64,000 nucleotides of DNA, taken from positions 1 to 64,000 of the forward strand of contig DATJHO010000064.1 of assembly GCA_035493835.1 (NCBI GenBank), given 5' to 3'. The stretch comes from DASZTU01 sp035493835 (GTDB taxonomy: Bacteria; Pseudomonadota; Alphaproteobacteria; Rhizobiales; Devosiaceae). Position numbers and translations under genes: made by a program. Under the pieces are notes generated by a model, which did not search any database, was not told the DNA's origin, and was given only the letters and a program-made list of their open reading frames with translations. Below are positions 7,906 through 16,640 of this stretch, in pieces (position 1 is the first letter of the stretch; each line of letters begins with the position of its first letter).

Positions 7906-10044
7906 ATGATCAGCTTTAGGCATTCCATAACATTACGTTTTTCGATTTTTGCTACGACTTTTGTGATCATGGCAATCGGTTTGGCCGTGTTCGGTGCCAT
8001 GAGGTTACACGAAATCGACCTCAAGACCGAAGGACTTGATAGAGTGCACCTGGCGACGACGCAGTTGCTGGGGGAAGTCAGCGATCGGATATCGGAATTC
8101 AGGCTTGCCGAAGCTTACCGCGCGCTCAACCCGGATGCTACACGCCTGGCGACCGCCGAATCCCTCGCCGAAACCCATCGCAAAGCCATCGAAGAACTGC
8201 TGCAGGAATATTCGAGCCTGATGGGCGCCGAAGCCGACGAAAAGGATTTGAGTGGATTTCGCGACGCCTGGAGCACTTACCTCGCGGCACACAATGCCTG
8301 GATAGCCAGCGACACCGACGGCAAACTCGATGATCCAGCCTATCTCGGCAGCGATCTGCACCGGTTGTACCGGTTGACCGACAACGCGAGTGACAAGCTG
8401 ATCGAGGACAACGCCGATCGGGCCCATCGCGAGTCCGAAGAAATCAATCAGCTTGTCGATCAAACCACCGACATGATGTATGTTGGTTCCGTGATCGCCA
8501 TCCTGCTTGGTGCATGGTTGTTGTTCCGGGTCCGAACCACCATCACCCAGCCGCTCGCCACCATCACCATGGCGCTGTCTCGTCTGGCCGCCGGTCATCG
8601 TGAGATCGAAGTGCCGGAACTTGCTCGCAAAGACGAGATCGGCGAGATGGCGAAGGCCTTCGATGTCTTCCGGGCCAACGCGGTTGCGCTCGAGAAGGCC
8701 CATGCCGAAACGCGCGAGGCGCAGGAACAGGCGCAGGAGCAAGCGCGGCACGATCCCCTGACCGGACTACCCAACCGGCGCCTCTTTTCCGCGGAATTGC
8801 AGACCGGGCTATTGCGTGCCCAACACGGCTCCTCGGCCTACGCCGTCATGCTTATCGATCTGGACAACTTCAAACAGATCAATGACCTGCAGGGGCATGC
8901 GGTTGGCGACCTGGTGCTCTGCGAGGTCGCGGCTCGCCTCGGTAGCGTGATGCGCAAGACCGACACCGTTGCCCGGCTGGGTGGCGACGAATTTGCCATC
9001 ATCGCGGAGACACCGCTTGGTAATCAGGACTGGACGGTGCGGCTTGCCGGTCGGATTCTCTCGGCAATCCGTGAGCCCATCCGGGTCGGCGAGGGCAGTA
9101 TAGAAATCAGCGCCAGCATCGGGGTTGCCTACTGCCCGGTCGATGGCTCGGATTCCGATGCGCTGCTTCGCGCTGCCGACATCGCCATGTATCGGGCCAA
9201 GCACGACGGCCGCAACGCGTTCCGCTTCTTCGAACAGGGCATGGACGATGAGTTGCGCTCGCAGGCAGCGCTCGAAGCCGACTTGCGCCAAGCCATCGCC
9301 GATGGCGAGATCAAGCCGCAATACCAGCCCCTGATCCATATGGGCGACCAACACATCTACGGCTTTGAAGTCCTGGCCCGCTGGCACCATCCGACGCGCG
9401 GTTCGGTGGCGCCGGACACCTTCATCCCAATGGCGGAACAGCTCGGGCTGATTTCCGAGCTGACGACGTCTATTCTCAGCCAGGCCTGCCGCGAAGCCCT
9501 GCCCTGGGGACCCGACATCCTCATCTCGGTGAACATTTCCCCGCTCCAGCTCAAGGATGCGAGGCTGCCGACGCAAATCCTGTCGATCCTCAATCGTGAG
9601 AACTTTCCGCCCTCGCGTCTCGAACTCGAGGTGACCGAGACAGCACTGGTGAATGACATCGGCACCGCCAAGCAGATCCTGACGGCGCTGCAAAGCATCG
9701 GTATCAAGATCGCCCTCGACGATTTCGGCACCGGCTATTCCAGCCTCTATCACCTGCGTGAGCTCAGCTTCGACAAGGTCAAGATCGACCGGTCCTTCGT
9801 CCAGTCGATGCAGGAGAATGGCGAAAGCGGCAAGATCATCGACGCCATCCTGAGCCTCGCCAAGAGCATGCGAATGCCAACGGTGGCAGAAGGCATCGAG
9901 AATGCCGAGGTCCTGCAACTGCTGATCGACAAGGGGTGCGAATTCGGCCAGGGCTATTTGATCGGCAAGGCCATGACTGCACTCAAGGTCGAGGAATTGC
10001 TGGGCGAGCGGGATGCCGTCTTGACGATCGGAACGCTGGCCTGA
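7906..10044 (+). CDS. Membrane HAMP-GGDEF-EAL protein, c-di-GMP synthesis and breakdown
   Basis: A 712-residue inner-membrane signalling protein. Order: TM helix (about 10-32), periplasmic helical sensor (about 33-188), second TM (about 190-208), HAMP, a Gln/Glu-rich coiled linker, GGDEF (about 280-440) and EAL (about 455-705). The cyclase site is intact (RLGGDEF near residue 360), with an RxxD inhibition site (RKTD) five residues ahead. The phosphodiesterase signature reads EVL instead of EAL (GFEVLARW), while DDFGTGYSS, KIDRSF and AEGIE are present, so both activities are plausible. The ATG is preceded by GGGGGGG. It stands alone, and the signal is unknown. Confidence 0.92.
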   Translation: MISFRHSITLRFSIFATTFVIMAIGLAVFGAMRLHEIDLKTEGLDRVHLATTQLLGEVSDRISEFRLAEAYRALNPDATRLATAESLAETHRKAIEELLQEYSSLMGAEADEKDLSGFRDAWSTYLAAHNAWIASDTDGKLDDPAYLGSDLHRLYRLTDNASDKLIEDNADRAHRESEEINQLVDQTTDMMYVGSVIAILLGAWLLFRVRTTITQPLATITMALSRLAAGHREIEVPELARKDEIGEMAKAFDVFRANAVALEKAHAETREAQEQAQEQARHDPLTGLPNRRLFSAELQTGLLRAQHGSSAYAVMLIDLDNFKQINDLQGHAVGDLVLCEVAARLGSVMRKTDTVARLGGDEFAIIAETPLGNQDWTVRLAGRILSAIREPIRVGEGSIEISASIGVAYCPVDGSDSDALLRAADIAMYRAKHDGRNAFRFFEQGMDDELRSQAALEADLRQAIADGEIKPQYQPLIHMGDQHIYGFEVLARWHHPTRGSVAPDTFIPMAEQLGLISELTTSILSQACREALPWGPDILISVNISPLQLKDARLPTQILSILNRENFPPSRLELEVTETALVNDIGTAKQILTALQSIGIKIALDDFGTGYSSLYHLRELSFDKVKIDRSFVQSMQENGESGKIIDAILSLAKSMRMPTVAEGIENAEVLQLLIDKGCEFGQGYLIGKAMTALKVEELLGERDAVLTIGTLA

Positions 10045-10142
10045 TTAGCCGATCGCGCTTCCGTTCGGGGCACATCACCCAATTCCTCCGGTGTGTTGAG
10101 GGTCCAGTAGCGGCAGGGCTAGGAGCAATCGACATTCAGGAT

Positions 10143-10440
10143 TCACAGGCTGGTTGAAGCGTGATTCAAAGGCATCCGCGATTTGCGGGGGCTGATAATG
10201 TGTGTGAAGCGCGGCATGCTGTAGAGAATGCCGCCTCTGTCGAGCACCACATGCTCGACGGCATCGTCGTTGGACAACATGGTAAAGACGGCATCGCCTC
10301 CGCATGCCTCCGCCACGCCGCTGGCCGCCCGCGCCCCTTGCGCAACCAGCGTATCGAGTCTGTCCGGGGTCCTGTAGTAAACAGTCGCGTCGTGGCCGGC
10401 CTTCAGTGCCTTTCTTGTCCGCTGCGCCGCGATCTGCTTC
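10143..10440 (-). pseudogene. Remnant of a 3-hydroxyisobutyrate/tartronate-semialdehyde dehydrogenase-family gene
   Basis: Directly after the tarD stop the same strand reads about 75 residues clearly of this family: KAGHDATVYYRTPDRL, then GARAASGVAEACGGDAVFTM and LSNDDAVEHVV, then GGILYSMP. The N-terminal GxGxMG nucleotide loop is missing: the frame has the tarD TAA immediately before it and no start. After GGILYSMP similarity fades and a TGA follows. Full-length members have about 290 residues, so less than a third survives. Its place at the end of the catabolic operon suggests it once supplied a last reductive step, such as tartronate semialdehyde reduction. Confidence 0.7.
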
Positions 10441-10445
10441 CTGCC

Positions 10446-11609
10446 TTAGGCGAGTTCCTTCATCACGGCGTAGAGTTTCGATTTCGCCTCGAAGCCGATG
10501 CCCGGAATGTCCGGCAGGCCGACATGGCCATCTTCGACCGAAATGCCGTCGGCAAAGCCGCCGAAGGGCTGGAAGACGTCGGGATAGGATTCATTGCCGC
10601 CCAGATGCAACCCGGCGGCGATGTTGAGCGACATCTGATGCCCGCCATGCGGCACGACCCGGCGTGAGGACCAGCCGAGCTTTTCCATCTCGGCAAGCGT
10701 TCGCATATATTCGACCAGGCCGTAGGAGAGCGCGCAATCGAACTGCAGGTAGTCGCGATCCGGCCGCATGCCGGCATAGCGCAGGAGGTTCCGCGCATCC
10801 TGGTGCGAGAAGAGGTTCTCGCCGGTCGCCATCGGGCCCTCGTAGTGCTCGGCCAGTTCCGCCTGCAGGGCGTAGTCCAGCGGGTCGCCTGCCTCCTCGT
10901 ACCAGAAAAGCCCGTAGGGTCTTAGCGCCTTGGCGTAGGCCACGGCCGTCTCCAGGTCGAAGCGGCCATTCGCATCGACGGCGAGGCGGGAGCCGTCTCC
11001 GAGCACCTCAATGACGGCTTCGATGCGGCGCAAATCCTCCTCGAGCGACGCCGCGCCGATCTTCATCTTGACGACGTTGTAGCCGCGATCGAGATAGCTC
11101 CGCATCTCGTCCTTGAGCTTGCCGTGGTCTTTGCCGGGGTAGTAGTAGCCACCGGCGGCATAGACCCAGACCCTGTCGTCGGCCTCCCCGCCGCGATAGC
11201 GATCGGCCAGCAGGCGATAGAGCGGCCTTTCGGCAATCTTGGCCACCGCGTCCCAGACCGCCATGTCAATCGTGCCCACCGCAACAGAGCGCTCGCCATG
11301 CCCGCCCGGCTTCTCGTTGGTCATCAGGGCGTTCCAGATGGCGAAGGGATCGAGGTTGTCGTTTTCGCGATCGATCAGGGTTTCGGGGTTGGCTTCCAGC
11401 ACGCGCGCAATGAAGCGGTCGCGCATCAAGGCCCCCTGCCCGTAACGGCCATTGGAGTTGAACCCGTAGCCGACCACCGGTTTGCCGTCGCGCACCACGT
11501 CGGTGACCACCGCGACCACGGAACAGGTCATCCGGGTGAAGTCGATATAGGCGTTCCTTATCGGCGAGGCGATCGAGACGGTTCTTTCGGCGATACTGGT
11601 AATGCGCAT
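10446..11609 (-). CDS. tarD: D-tartrate dehydratase (enolase superfamily, TarD-like)
   Basis: A 387-residue mandelate-racemase/enolase-superfamily enzyme. It is co-linear with my memory of Bradyrhizobium TarD (389 residues), which dehydrates D-tartrate to oxaloacetate. Shared signatures are SSPIRNAYIDFT-like (here ASPIRNAYIDFT), YGFNSNGRYGQG and KPGGHGERSVAVGTIDMAVWDA. The catalytic lysine is in VVKMKIG (near 181) and the general-acid/base histidine in VPHGGHQMSLNIAAG (near 321). Metal ligands follow in VDANGRF, WYEE and ATGEN. It lies just 3' of the tartrate-dehydrogenase-like gene, which supports hydroxy-dicarboxylate metabolism. The start follows AGGAG at nine bases. Confidence 0.85.
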   Translation of the reverse strand: MRITSIAERTVSIASPIRNAYIDFTRMTCSVVAVVTDVVRDGKPVVGYGFNSNGRYGQGALMRDRFIARVLEANPETLIDRENDNLDPFAIWNALMTNEKPGGHGERSVAVGTIDMAVWDAVAKIAERPLYRLLADRYRGGEADDRVWVYAAGGYYYPGKDHGKLKDEMRSYLDRGYNVVKMKIGAASLEEDLRRIEAVIEVLGDGSRLAVDANGRFDLETAVAYAKALRPYGLFWYEEAGDPLDYALQAELAEHYEGPMATGENLFSHQDARNLLRYAGMRPDRDYLQFDCALSYGLVEYMRTLAEMEKLGWSSRRVVPHGGHQMSLNIAAGLHLGGNESYPDVFQPFGGFADGISVEDGHVGLPDIPGIGFEAKSKLYAVMKELA

Positions 11610-11621
11610 CCTGGCCGGCTC

Positions 11622-12698
11622 CTAAGCTGCAACGGCGGCGGCGATTGCCTTGCCGCAAGCGATCGTATCGGCGCGCCCGCCGAGATCCCGGGTGCGAAGC
11701 GCCTCATCGGCGAGAACCGCCTCAATGGCCGCAACGATCCTGCCGGCGGCCTCCGGATGCCCAAGATGCTCGAGCATCATGGCGCCGGCCCAGATCTGGC
11801 CGATCGGATTGGCGATGCCCTTGCCGGCAATATCAGGCGCGGAACCATGAACCGGCTCGAACAGCGAGGGAAACTTCCGCTCCGGATTGATGTTTGCGGA
11901 TGGGGCAATGCCGATTGTGCCGGTACAGGCCGGCCCCAGATCGGAGAGAATGTCGCCAAAAAGGTTCGAGCCGACCACGACGTCGAATCGGTCGGGATTG
12001 AGGACGAAATGGGCGGTGAGGATGTCGATGTGGTACTTGTCCCACCTGACGTCAGGGTAATGCTGCGCCATTTCCACGACGCGCTCGTCCCAATACGGCA
12101 TGGTGATGGAGATGCCGTTCGACTTGGTCGCCGAGGTCAGGTGCTTGGCGTCGCGCTTGCGCGCCAGTTCGAAGGCGTAGCGCAGGATGCGGTCGACGCC
12201 GACGCGGCTCATTACCGTCTGCTGGAACACGACCTCGCGCTCGGTCCCTTCATACATGCGGCCACCGATCGAAGAGTATTCCCCCTCGGTGTTCTCGCGA
12301 ACGACGTAGAAGTCGATATCGCCGGGCTTGCGACCGGCAAGCGGCGAAGGGACGCCTGGCATCAGCCGCACGGGCCTGAGATTCACGTACTGGTCGAACT
12401 CGCGGCGGAACTTTATCAGCGAGCCCCAGAGCGAGATGTGGTCCGGAACGGTCGCTGGCCAGCCGACGGCGCCGAAGAAGATGGCATCGTGACCGCCGAT
12501 CTGGGCCTTCCAGTCCTCCGGCATCATGACGCCATGCTTGAGGTAGTAGTCGGAGGAAGCAAAGTCGAAGCTGTCGAACCGGATGTCGATGTCGAACCTC
12601 GACGCTGCCGCCTCGAGGACGCGCACGCCCTCCGGAACAACCTCCTTGCCGATGCCATCCCCCTCGATGACGGCGATCTTCAGATTGTTTTTGCTCAT
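11622..12698 (-). CDS. Tartrate dehydrogenase/decarboxylase family (TtuC/DmlA-like)
   Basis: A 358-residue NAD-dependent beta-decarboxylating dehydrogenase of the isocitrate/isopropylmalate superfamily. Seen are GDGIGKEVVPEG, YVNLRPVRLMPGVPSPL, the arginine-rich substrate loop VVRENTEGEYSSIGG, the catalytic Lys in TSATKSNG, and metal aspartates around DILTAHFVLNPDRFDVVVGSNLFGDILSD. The absence of LeuB-specific features and the TarD neighbour favour the tartrate/D-malate dehydrogenase group, which oxidises tartrate or malate with or without decarboxylation. The exact substrate cannot be fixed from sequence. It is followed after 12 bp by tarD in the same operon. Confidence 0.82.
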   Translation of the reverse strand: MSKNNLKIAVIEGDGIGKEVVPEGVRVLEAAASRFDIDIRFDSFDFASSDYYLKHGVMMPEDWKAQIGGHDAIFFGAVGWPATVPDHISLWGSLIKFRREFDQYVNLRPVRLMPGVPSPLAGRKPGDIDFYVVRENTEGEYSSIGGRMYEGTEREVVFQQTVMSRVGVDRILRYAFELARKRDAKHLTSATKSNGISITMPYWDERVVEMAQHYPDVRWDKYHIDILTAHFVLNPDRFDVVVGSNLFGDILSDLGPACTGTIGIAPSANINPERKFPSLFEPVHGSAPDIAGKGIANPIGQIWAGAMMLEHLGHPEAAGRIVAAIEAVLADEALRTRDLGGRADTIACGKAIAAAVAA

Positions 12699-12748
12699 GT
12701 TGTTCCTCGTTCCAGAAATTTCGCCGGGGGAGCCGGCCGGATCCCGTC

Positions 12749-13789
12749 TCAGGCGGACAGGGCGGGCTGACGCTTGAGATTGAAGGCGTCGAACGAGCGC
12801 TGCATGAGCTCCCGATCGAGGCCGCTGCCGATGATGACGATGCGCGTGCGTCGTGCCGCGTCGGGCCAGGCATCGAGGTGGACCGGTTTGTGGATCAGGT
12901 GCTGGACGCCCTGGATGACCACCGGCGTTTCCGCCCCCTCGATGGCAATCAAGCCCTTGAGGCGCAGGATCTCTCGGCCGTGTCGATGGATCAGCATCGA
13001 TAGCCAGAGGGCAAATCGCGGCCAGGAAATTGGCTCATCCGCCTCAATGACCAGGGCCCGGATGTTGCCATGCTGGTTCACGTCATGATCATGGCCGTGA
13101 CCCTCGCCCTCCAACGCCTCCGCCGCGATCCAGCGCGCAACCTCGGCGGGCCGGGCCCCGAGATCGTGGATGGTGTCGAGCAACAGCGTCTCCGCGGGAT
13201 AAGAGGTTTCATCGAGGACCACGGTCTCGGCTGCGGGGTTCATCCGCGCCAGCCTGTCCTGGAGGGCCTGGAGTTCGCGCGGCCCGGCAAGATCGGCCTT
13301 GCTGATGACGATCCGGTCGGCGACGGCGACCTGGCGTGCGGACTCCGGAAAGCTTTCGATGTTGTGGATGCCGTTGGGCACATCGACAACGGTGATGACG
13401 TTGCCCAGGCGAAAGTGGAATTTCAGCATCGGATCGACGCTGAGGGTGGCAAGAATCGGCGCCGGGTCGGCCAGGCCCGTTGTCTCGATCACGAGGCGGC
13501 TGAAGCGGCGTATTTCGCCGCGGCGCATGCGGTCGAACAGCGACAGGATCGCGGCCTTCAGATCGGTGCGAATGGTGCAGCAGATGCAGCCGCTCTTCAG
13601 CAGCACGATGTCGTCATCGACGGATTCGACCAGCAGGTGGTCGAGCCCGACCGACCCGAACTCATTGATGAGCACGGCCGTATCGGCGAGCGCCGGCCTC
13701 GACAGCAGGCGGTTGAGGAGCGACGTCTTGCCTGCCCCGAGAAACCCCGTGAGCAGGTTGGCGACAATCGGTTCGCTGCGTTCGTTCAT
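12749..13789 (-). CDS. CobW/COG0523-family GTPase, putative metal chaperone
   Basis: A 346-residue G3E GTPase. Walker A is TGFLGAGKTSLL (near residue 17), the Walker B/guanine region includes ETTGLADP and SKADL, and the metal motif GCICC is near residue 70. A His-rich loop GHGHDHD precedes the C-terminal CobW domain. Such proteins use GTP to load Zn2+, Co2+ or Fe onto client enzymes. The client here is unknown; the neighbouring deacetylase/imidase-like hydrolase is a candidate because that fold usually needs a metal. The start ATG lies two bases after the stop of the 102-residue gene, indicating coupled translation. Confidence 0.85.
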   Translation of the reverse strand: MNERSEPIVANLLTGFLGAGKTSLLNRLLSRPALADTAVLINEFGSVGLDHLLVESVDDDIVLLKSGCICCTIRTDLKAAILSLFDRMRRGEIRRFSRLVIETTGLADPAPILATLSVDPMLKFHFRLGNVITVVDVPNGIHNIESFPESARQVAVADRIVISKADLAGPRELQALQDRLARMNPAAETVVLDETSYPAETLLLDTIHDLGARPAEVARWIAAEALEGEGHGHDHDVNQHGNIRALVIEADEPISWPRFALWLSMLIHRHGREILRLKGLIAIEGAETPVVIQGVQHLIHKPVHLDAWPDAARRTRIVIIGSGLDRELMQRSFDAFNLKRQPALSA

Positions 13790-13791
13790 CG

Positions 13792-14100
13792 TCAGCACGC
13801 CTCGAGCTTGGCGAGGATCGCCGGATCGAGCGGATCGCAGGGGCGGCCGAGCAGGCGTTCGGCTTCGACCCACATGGTGCCAAGATTGTCGATCACCGCG
13901 GTCTTGCCCGTACGCCCCCTGAGGACGAAGCGGCCGCCCCAGCTCTCGAGCTTGAGCCCGAACAGGGAGAGGGTCTCATTGGCGACGAAGGCCTGCAGGT
14001 GCCGATCGGCCTCCGGTCTACCTGCACCGGCATCACGCAGGCCGGCCGGCCCGATGGTCCAGTGGTCCGCATGGCTGAGAACGCCGCACAATCCGCACAT
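13792..14100 (-). CDS. Conserved-looking 102-residue protein starting MCGLCG
   Basis: Not recognised as a named family. The start ATG has an excellent GGAGGG site five bases upstream, and the gene is locked into the operon between the hydrolase (14132) and the CobW gene (two-base gap), so it is very likely real. It begins MCGLCGVL, recalling the Cys-2 nucleophile start (MCGI.G) of class II glutamine amidotransferases, but it is far too short for that domain. A later part, LKLESWGGRFVLRGRTGKTA, looks like beta strands, and the C-terminus is acidic/helical. A third Cys is at the very end. Metal binding through Cys2/Cys5 with CobW as donor is a possible reading. Confidence 0.75.
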   Translation of the reverse strand: MCGLCGVLSHADHWTIGPAGLRDAGAGRPEADRHLQAFVANETLSLFGLKLESWGGRFVLRGRTGKTAVIDNLGTMWVEAERLLGRPCDPLDPAILAKLEAC

Positions 14101-14131
14101 GAGCTCCCTCCCTCAGGCCTGATCCGGTTGC

Positions 14132-15031
14132 TCAGTATTTCGGCCGGGCGCTGCCGCTCCGGGGGAACCGCGTTTTGAAATCGGCTGCGATTTCCTCCAT
14201 CGTCACGAACTTGACCCCCTCGAAGCCCTTCATGTGCTCGAAGAAGCGCTCGTGCATCTTCAGAACGTGCGGCTTGCCGGAAACGTCGGGGTGAATGGTC
14301 AGGGCGAATACGGCGTAGTCGTAGTTCTCGTAGACCCAGTCGAATTGATCGGTCCACATCTGCTCGATGTCGCGCGGATTGACGAAGCCGTGGCTGTTGG
14401 GAGAGGCCTTGATGAACATCATCGGCGGCAGGTCGTCGAGGTACCAGGAGGCCGGGATTTCGATGAGGTCGGTCTCGGGGCCCTGCACATAGGGCTTCAT
14501 CCAGGTGGAGGGATGCTGCGAATAATCGATCTTGGTCCACTGGTCGCCGACGGTAACGTAATAGGGCTGGTGGTCATTGTGCATCAGCGAGTGGTCGTAG
14601 AGGATGCCCTTCTGCTGCAGCAGTTCATTGGTCTTGGAGCCGAATTCCCACCACGGCGCCACATAGCCGCGGGGCGGCTTGCCCGAGAGCCTGGTGATCA
14701 GATCGACGCATTTATCGAAGATCGCTTCTTCCTGCTCCGGCGTCATGGCGATCGGGTTTTCGTGGCTGTAGCCGTGCATGCCGATCTCGTGGCCGGCGTC
14801 GGCAACCGCCTTCATCTCGTCCCAGAAGGTTTCGATCGAGTGGCCGGGGACGAACCAGGTGGTCTTGATGCCCCATTTCTCGAACAGCCGCAGCAGGCGA
14901 GGACTGCCGACCTTTCCGGCGAACACGCCGCGCGAGATGTCGCAAGGGCTGTCCTCGCCGCCATAGGAACCGAGCCATCCGGCAACCGCGTCCACGTCGA
15001 TGCCGTAAGAGACGAAGATTTCTTTGGCCAT
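14132..15031 (-). CDS. Polysaccharide-deacetylase-fold amidohydrolase (PgdA/PuuE/imidase-like)
   Basis: A 299-residue NodB-fold hydrolase without a signal peptide. Motifs are the catalytic Asp in SYGIDVDAVAGWLGSYGGED, TTWFVPGHSIETF, the His pair in GHEIGMHGYSHE, and APWWEFG. The N-terminal half is strongly reminiscent of Helicobacter PgdA-like and Pseudomonas cyclic-imide hydrolase proteins (about 293 residues) rather than of secreted chitooligosaccharide deacetylases. In a catabolic operon with an asparaginase and dicarboxylate enzymes, cleavage of a cyclic imide or amide is more plausible than peptidoglycan deacetylation. AAGGAGGA precedes the ATG by six bases. Confidence 0.82.
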   Translation of the reverse strand: MAKEIFVSYGIDVDAVAGWLGSYGGEDSPCDISRGVFAGKVGSPRLLRLFEKWGIKTTWFVPGHSIETFWDEMKAVADAGHEIGMHGYSHENPIAMTPEQEEAIFDKCVDLITRLSGKPPRGYVAPWWEFGSKTNELLQQKGILYDHSLMHNDHQPYYVTVGDQWTKIDYSQHPSTWMKPYVQGPETDLIEIPASWYLDDLPPMMFIKASPNSHGFVNPRDIEQMWTDQFDWVYENYDYAVFALTIHPDVSGKPHVLKMHERFFEHMKGFEGVKFVTMEEIAADFKTRFPRSGSARPKY

Positions 15032-15070
15032 ACGAAGTCCTCCTTCAGAGCGCGGCGGCAGCCGCTGGGG

Positions 15071-15886
15071 TTAGGGCAACTCGGTCGCCGGCAGGCCGGC
15101 ACGGTTGCCGGCCATGCTGATGTGCTTGCGCATGTAGTAGCTCGCGCCATCGGGATCGTTCATGGCGATGGCCTCGAGAATGCGCTCGTGTTCGTTCACC
15201 GCATTGAGCAGGTTGCCGCGCCGCTCGGTGGGCAAGCGCTGGCTCTCGAGCAGAATGCTCGCAAAAGTCTGATGCATGTCGGCCAACAGCCGATTACCCG
15301 AAATCCTGAGGATGATCTGGTGGAAATCGAAATCGGCCTGGGCGTAGGCCGCGAGATCGTCCGCGTAGGCCGACTTGCGAAACTGCTCGGTGCTCTGGCG
15401 CATCTCGGCAACGTCCTCGTCGGTGCGTCTGATGGCAGCGAGCTGGGCCGCGTAGCTCTCGGCGATGTGGCGGAACTGATAGACCTCGCCGAGCGAGTAG
15501 CGGGCGGCGAATCGCCAGGAGGGCGTCGCAGGCGCATCCCCCGGACTGGCGACGAAGAAGCCTCGTCCGCCCTGCCGCGCGGTGATCTGTCCGATGGTCG
15601 CAAGGATAGAGAGCGCCTCGCGCAGCGTCGCTCGACTGACGTTCAGGTCGCGTGCGAGGTCGCGCTGTGGTGGCAGCTTGTCGCCCGGCTTGAGGCGACC
15701 GTCGCGGATCATCGCCTTGAGGGTGGCCACAGTCGCCCGGGTGACACCAACCGCAAAGCCGGCCCCCTGCCCGCCCCCCGGGGCGGGCACCACCTTGCCG
15801 CTATCCTCTGGCTCTATCTCCGACACATCACTATCCGTTTTACCTTGATTATCGATCCCCCGGAAAAAGCGGAGAATCGATCTCAA
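15071..15886 (-). CDS. GntR-family (FadR/FCD type) transcriptional regulator
   Basis: A 271-residue regulator with an N-terminal winged helix (about residues 50-115: RDGRLKPGDKLPPQRDLARDLNVSRATLREALSILATIGQI) and an all-helical FCD ligand/metal domain (about 130-255: FDFHQIILRISGN and NEHERILEAIAMND carry the typical Asp/His positions). It sits inside the operon it probably controls. The start is uncertain: TTG at 15886, one base after the SDR stop, fits coupled translation, whereas a GTG at 15826 would remove 20 poorly conserved residues. The palindromic GGTC-N-GACC sites at 22454-22592 are the likely operators. Confidence 0.85.
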   Translation of the reverse strand: MRSILRFFRGIDNQGKTDSDVSEIEPEDSGKVVPAPGGGQGAGFAVGVTRATVATLKAMIRDGRLKPGDKLPPQRDLARDLNVSRATLREALSILATIGQITARQGGRGFFVASPGDAPATPSWRFAARYSLGEVYQFRHIAESYAAQLAAIRRTDEDVAEMRQSTEQFRKSAYADDLAAYAQADFDFHQIILRISGNRLLADMHQTFASILLESQRLPTERRGNLLNAVNEHERILEAIAMNDPDGASYYMRKHISMAGNRAGLPATELP

Positions 15887-15887
15887 G

Positions 15888-16637
15888 TCAAAGCATGACG
15901 TCGCCGCCGTTGGGGTTCATCGTCACGCCCACATAGTAGGCGCCTTCTTCGGAGGCGAGGAGCACCGCCGTGGGCGCGATTTCCTCCACCTGGCCGGCCC
16001 GGCCGATCGGCAGCTCATTGAGCTTGCGCCTCCGCCATTCCTCCGGAAGTCCGCGGAACAAAGCCGTTTCGATAGGGCCGGGACAGATGGCGTTGACGGT
16101 GACCCCATCGCGGGCGACCTCGTAAGCGAGCGACTTGGTGAAGCCGATGACGCCGGCCTTGGCGGCTGCATAGTGCGCCATCTCCGGCGCGCCCTTATGG
16201 CCGAGTTGCGAGGCAATGTTGATGATCCGGCCGAACTTGCGCTCGATCATGGGCTTCAGCACGGCACGGGTGCAAAGGAACACGCTGCGCAGGTTGACCG
16301 CCATCATCTCGTCCCACATCGCGACCGGCATCTCGGTGACCACCGAGGTAGTGTCGATGCCGGCGTTGTTGACGAGGATGTCGATACGGCCGAGCGCCAC
16401 CCTGGCCGCTGCTATCGCGGCCTCGACGTCGTCTTCCTTACTCACATCGGCGGCCACGGCGAACGCGTTGATGCCATATGGCGTGAGCGTTGCGACCTTT
16501 TCCTCGGCTGAAGCGAGCTTCAGGTCGAGCACGGCGACATCGGCGCCTTCGCGCGCAAATGCCGTGGCAATGGCGCCGCCAATGCCGCGTGCCCCGCCCG
16601 TCACCAATGCCTTCTTGCCTGCGAGACGTCCCGTCAT
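15888..16637 (-). CDS. SDR-family NAD(P)-dependent oxidoreductase
   Basis: A 249-residue classical short-chain dehydrogenase. The dinucleotide loop is TGGARGIGGA (residues 13-22), NNAG is near residue 90, and the catalytic Ser (NIASQLG) and YAAAK follow at the usual spacing. An Asp ends beta-2 (VLDLK), which favours NAD over NADP. The substrate is unknown; the operon suggests an alcohol or keto intermediate of the imported compound. A GAGG site precedes the ATG, and the gene lies three bases after the ABC ATPase stop. Confidence 0.87.
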   Translation of the reverse strand: MTGRLAGKKALVTGGARGIGGAIATAFAREGADVAVLDLKLASAEEKVATLTPYGINAFAVAADVSKEDDVEAAIAAARVALGRIDILVNNAGIDTTSVVTEMPVAMWDEMMAVNLRSVFLCTRAVLKPMIERKFGRIINIASQLGHKGAPEMAHYAAAKAGVIGFTKSLAYEVARDGVTVNAICPGPIETALFRGLPEEWRRRKLNELPIGRAGQVEEIAPTAVLLASEEGAYYVGVTMNPNGGDVML

Positions 16638-16640
16638 TTT

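Noticed and set aside
11124..12770. 548-codon plus-strand frame opposite tarD and ttuC-like genes
   Set aside because: Spans two real genes and their junction on the other strand; no ribosome site or family features.
14234..15898. 554-codon plus-strand frame opposite the hydrolase and GntR genes
   Set aside because: Crosses two well-supported genes on the opposite strand; composition of a reverse-strand shadow.
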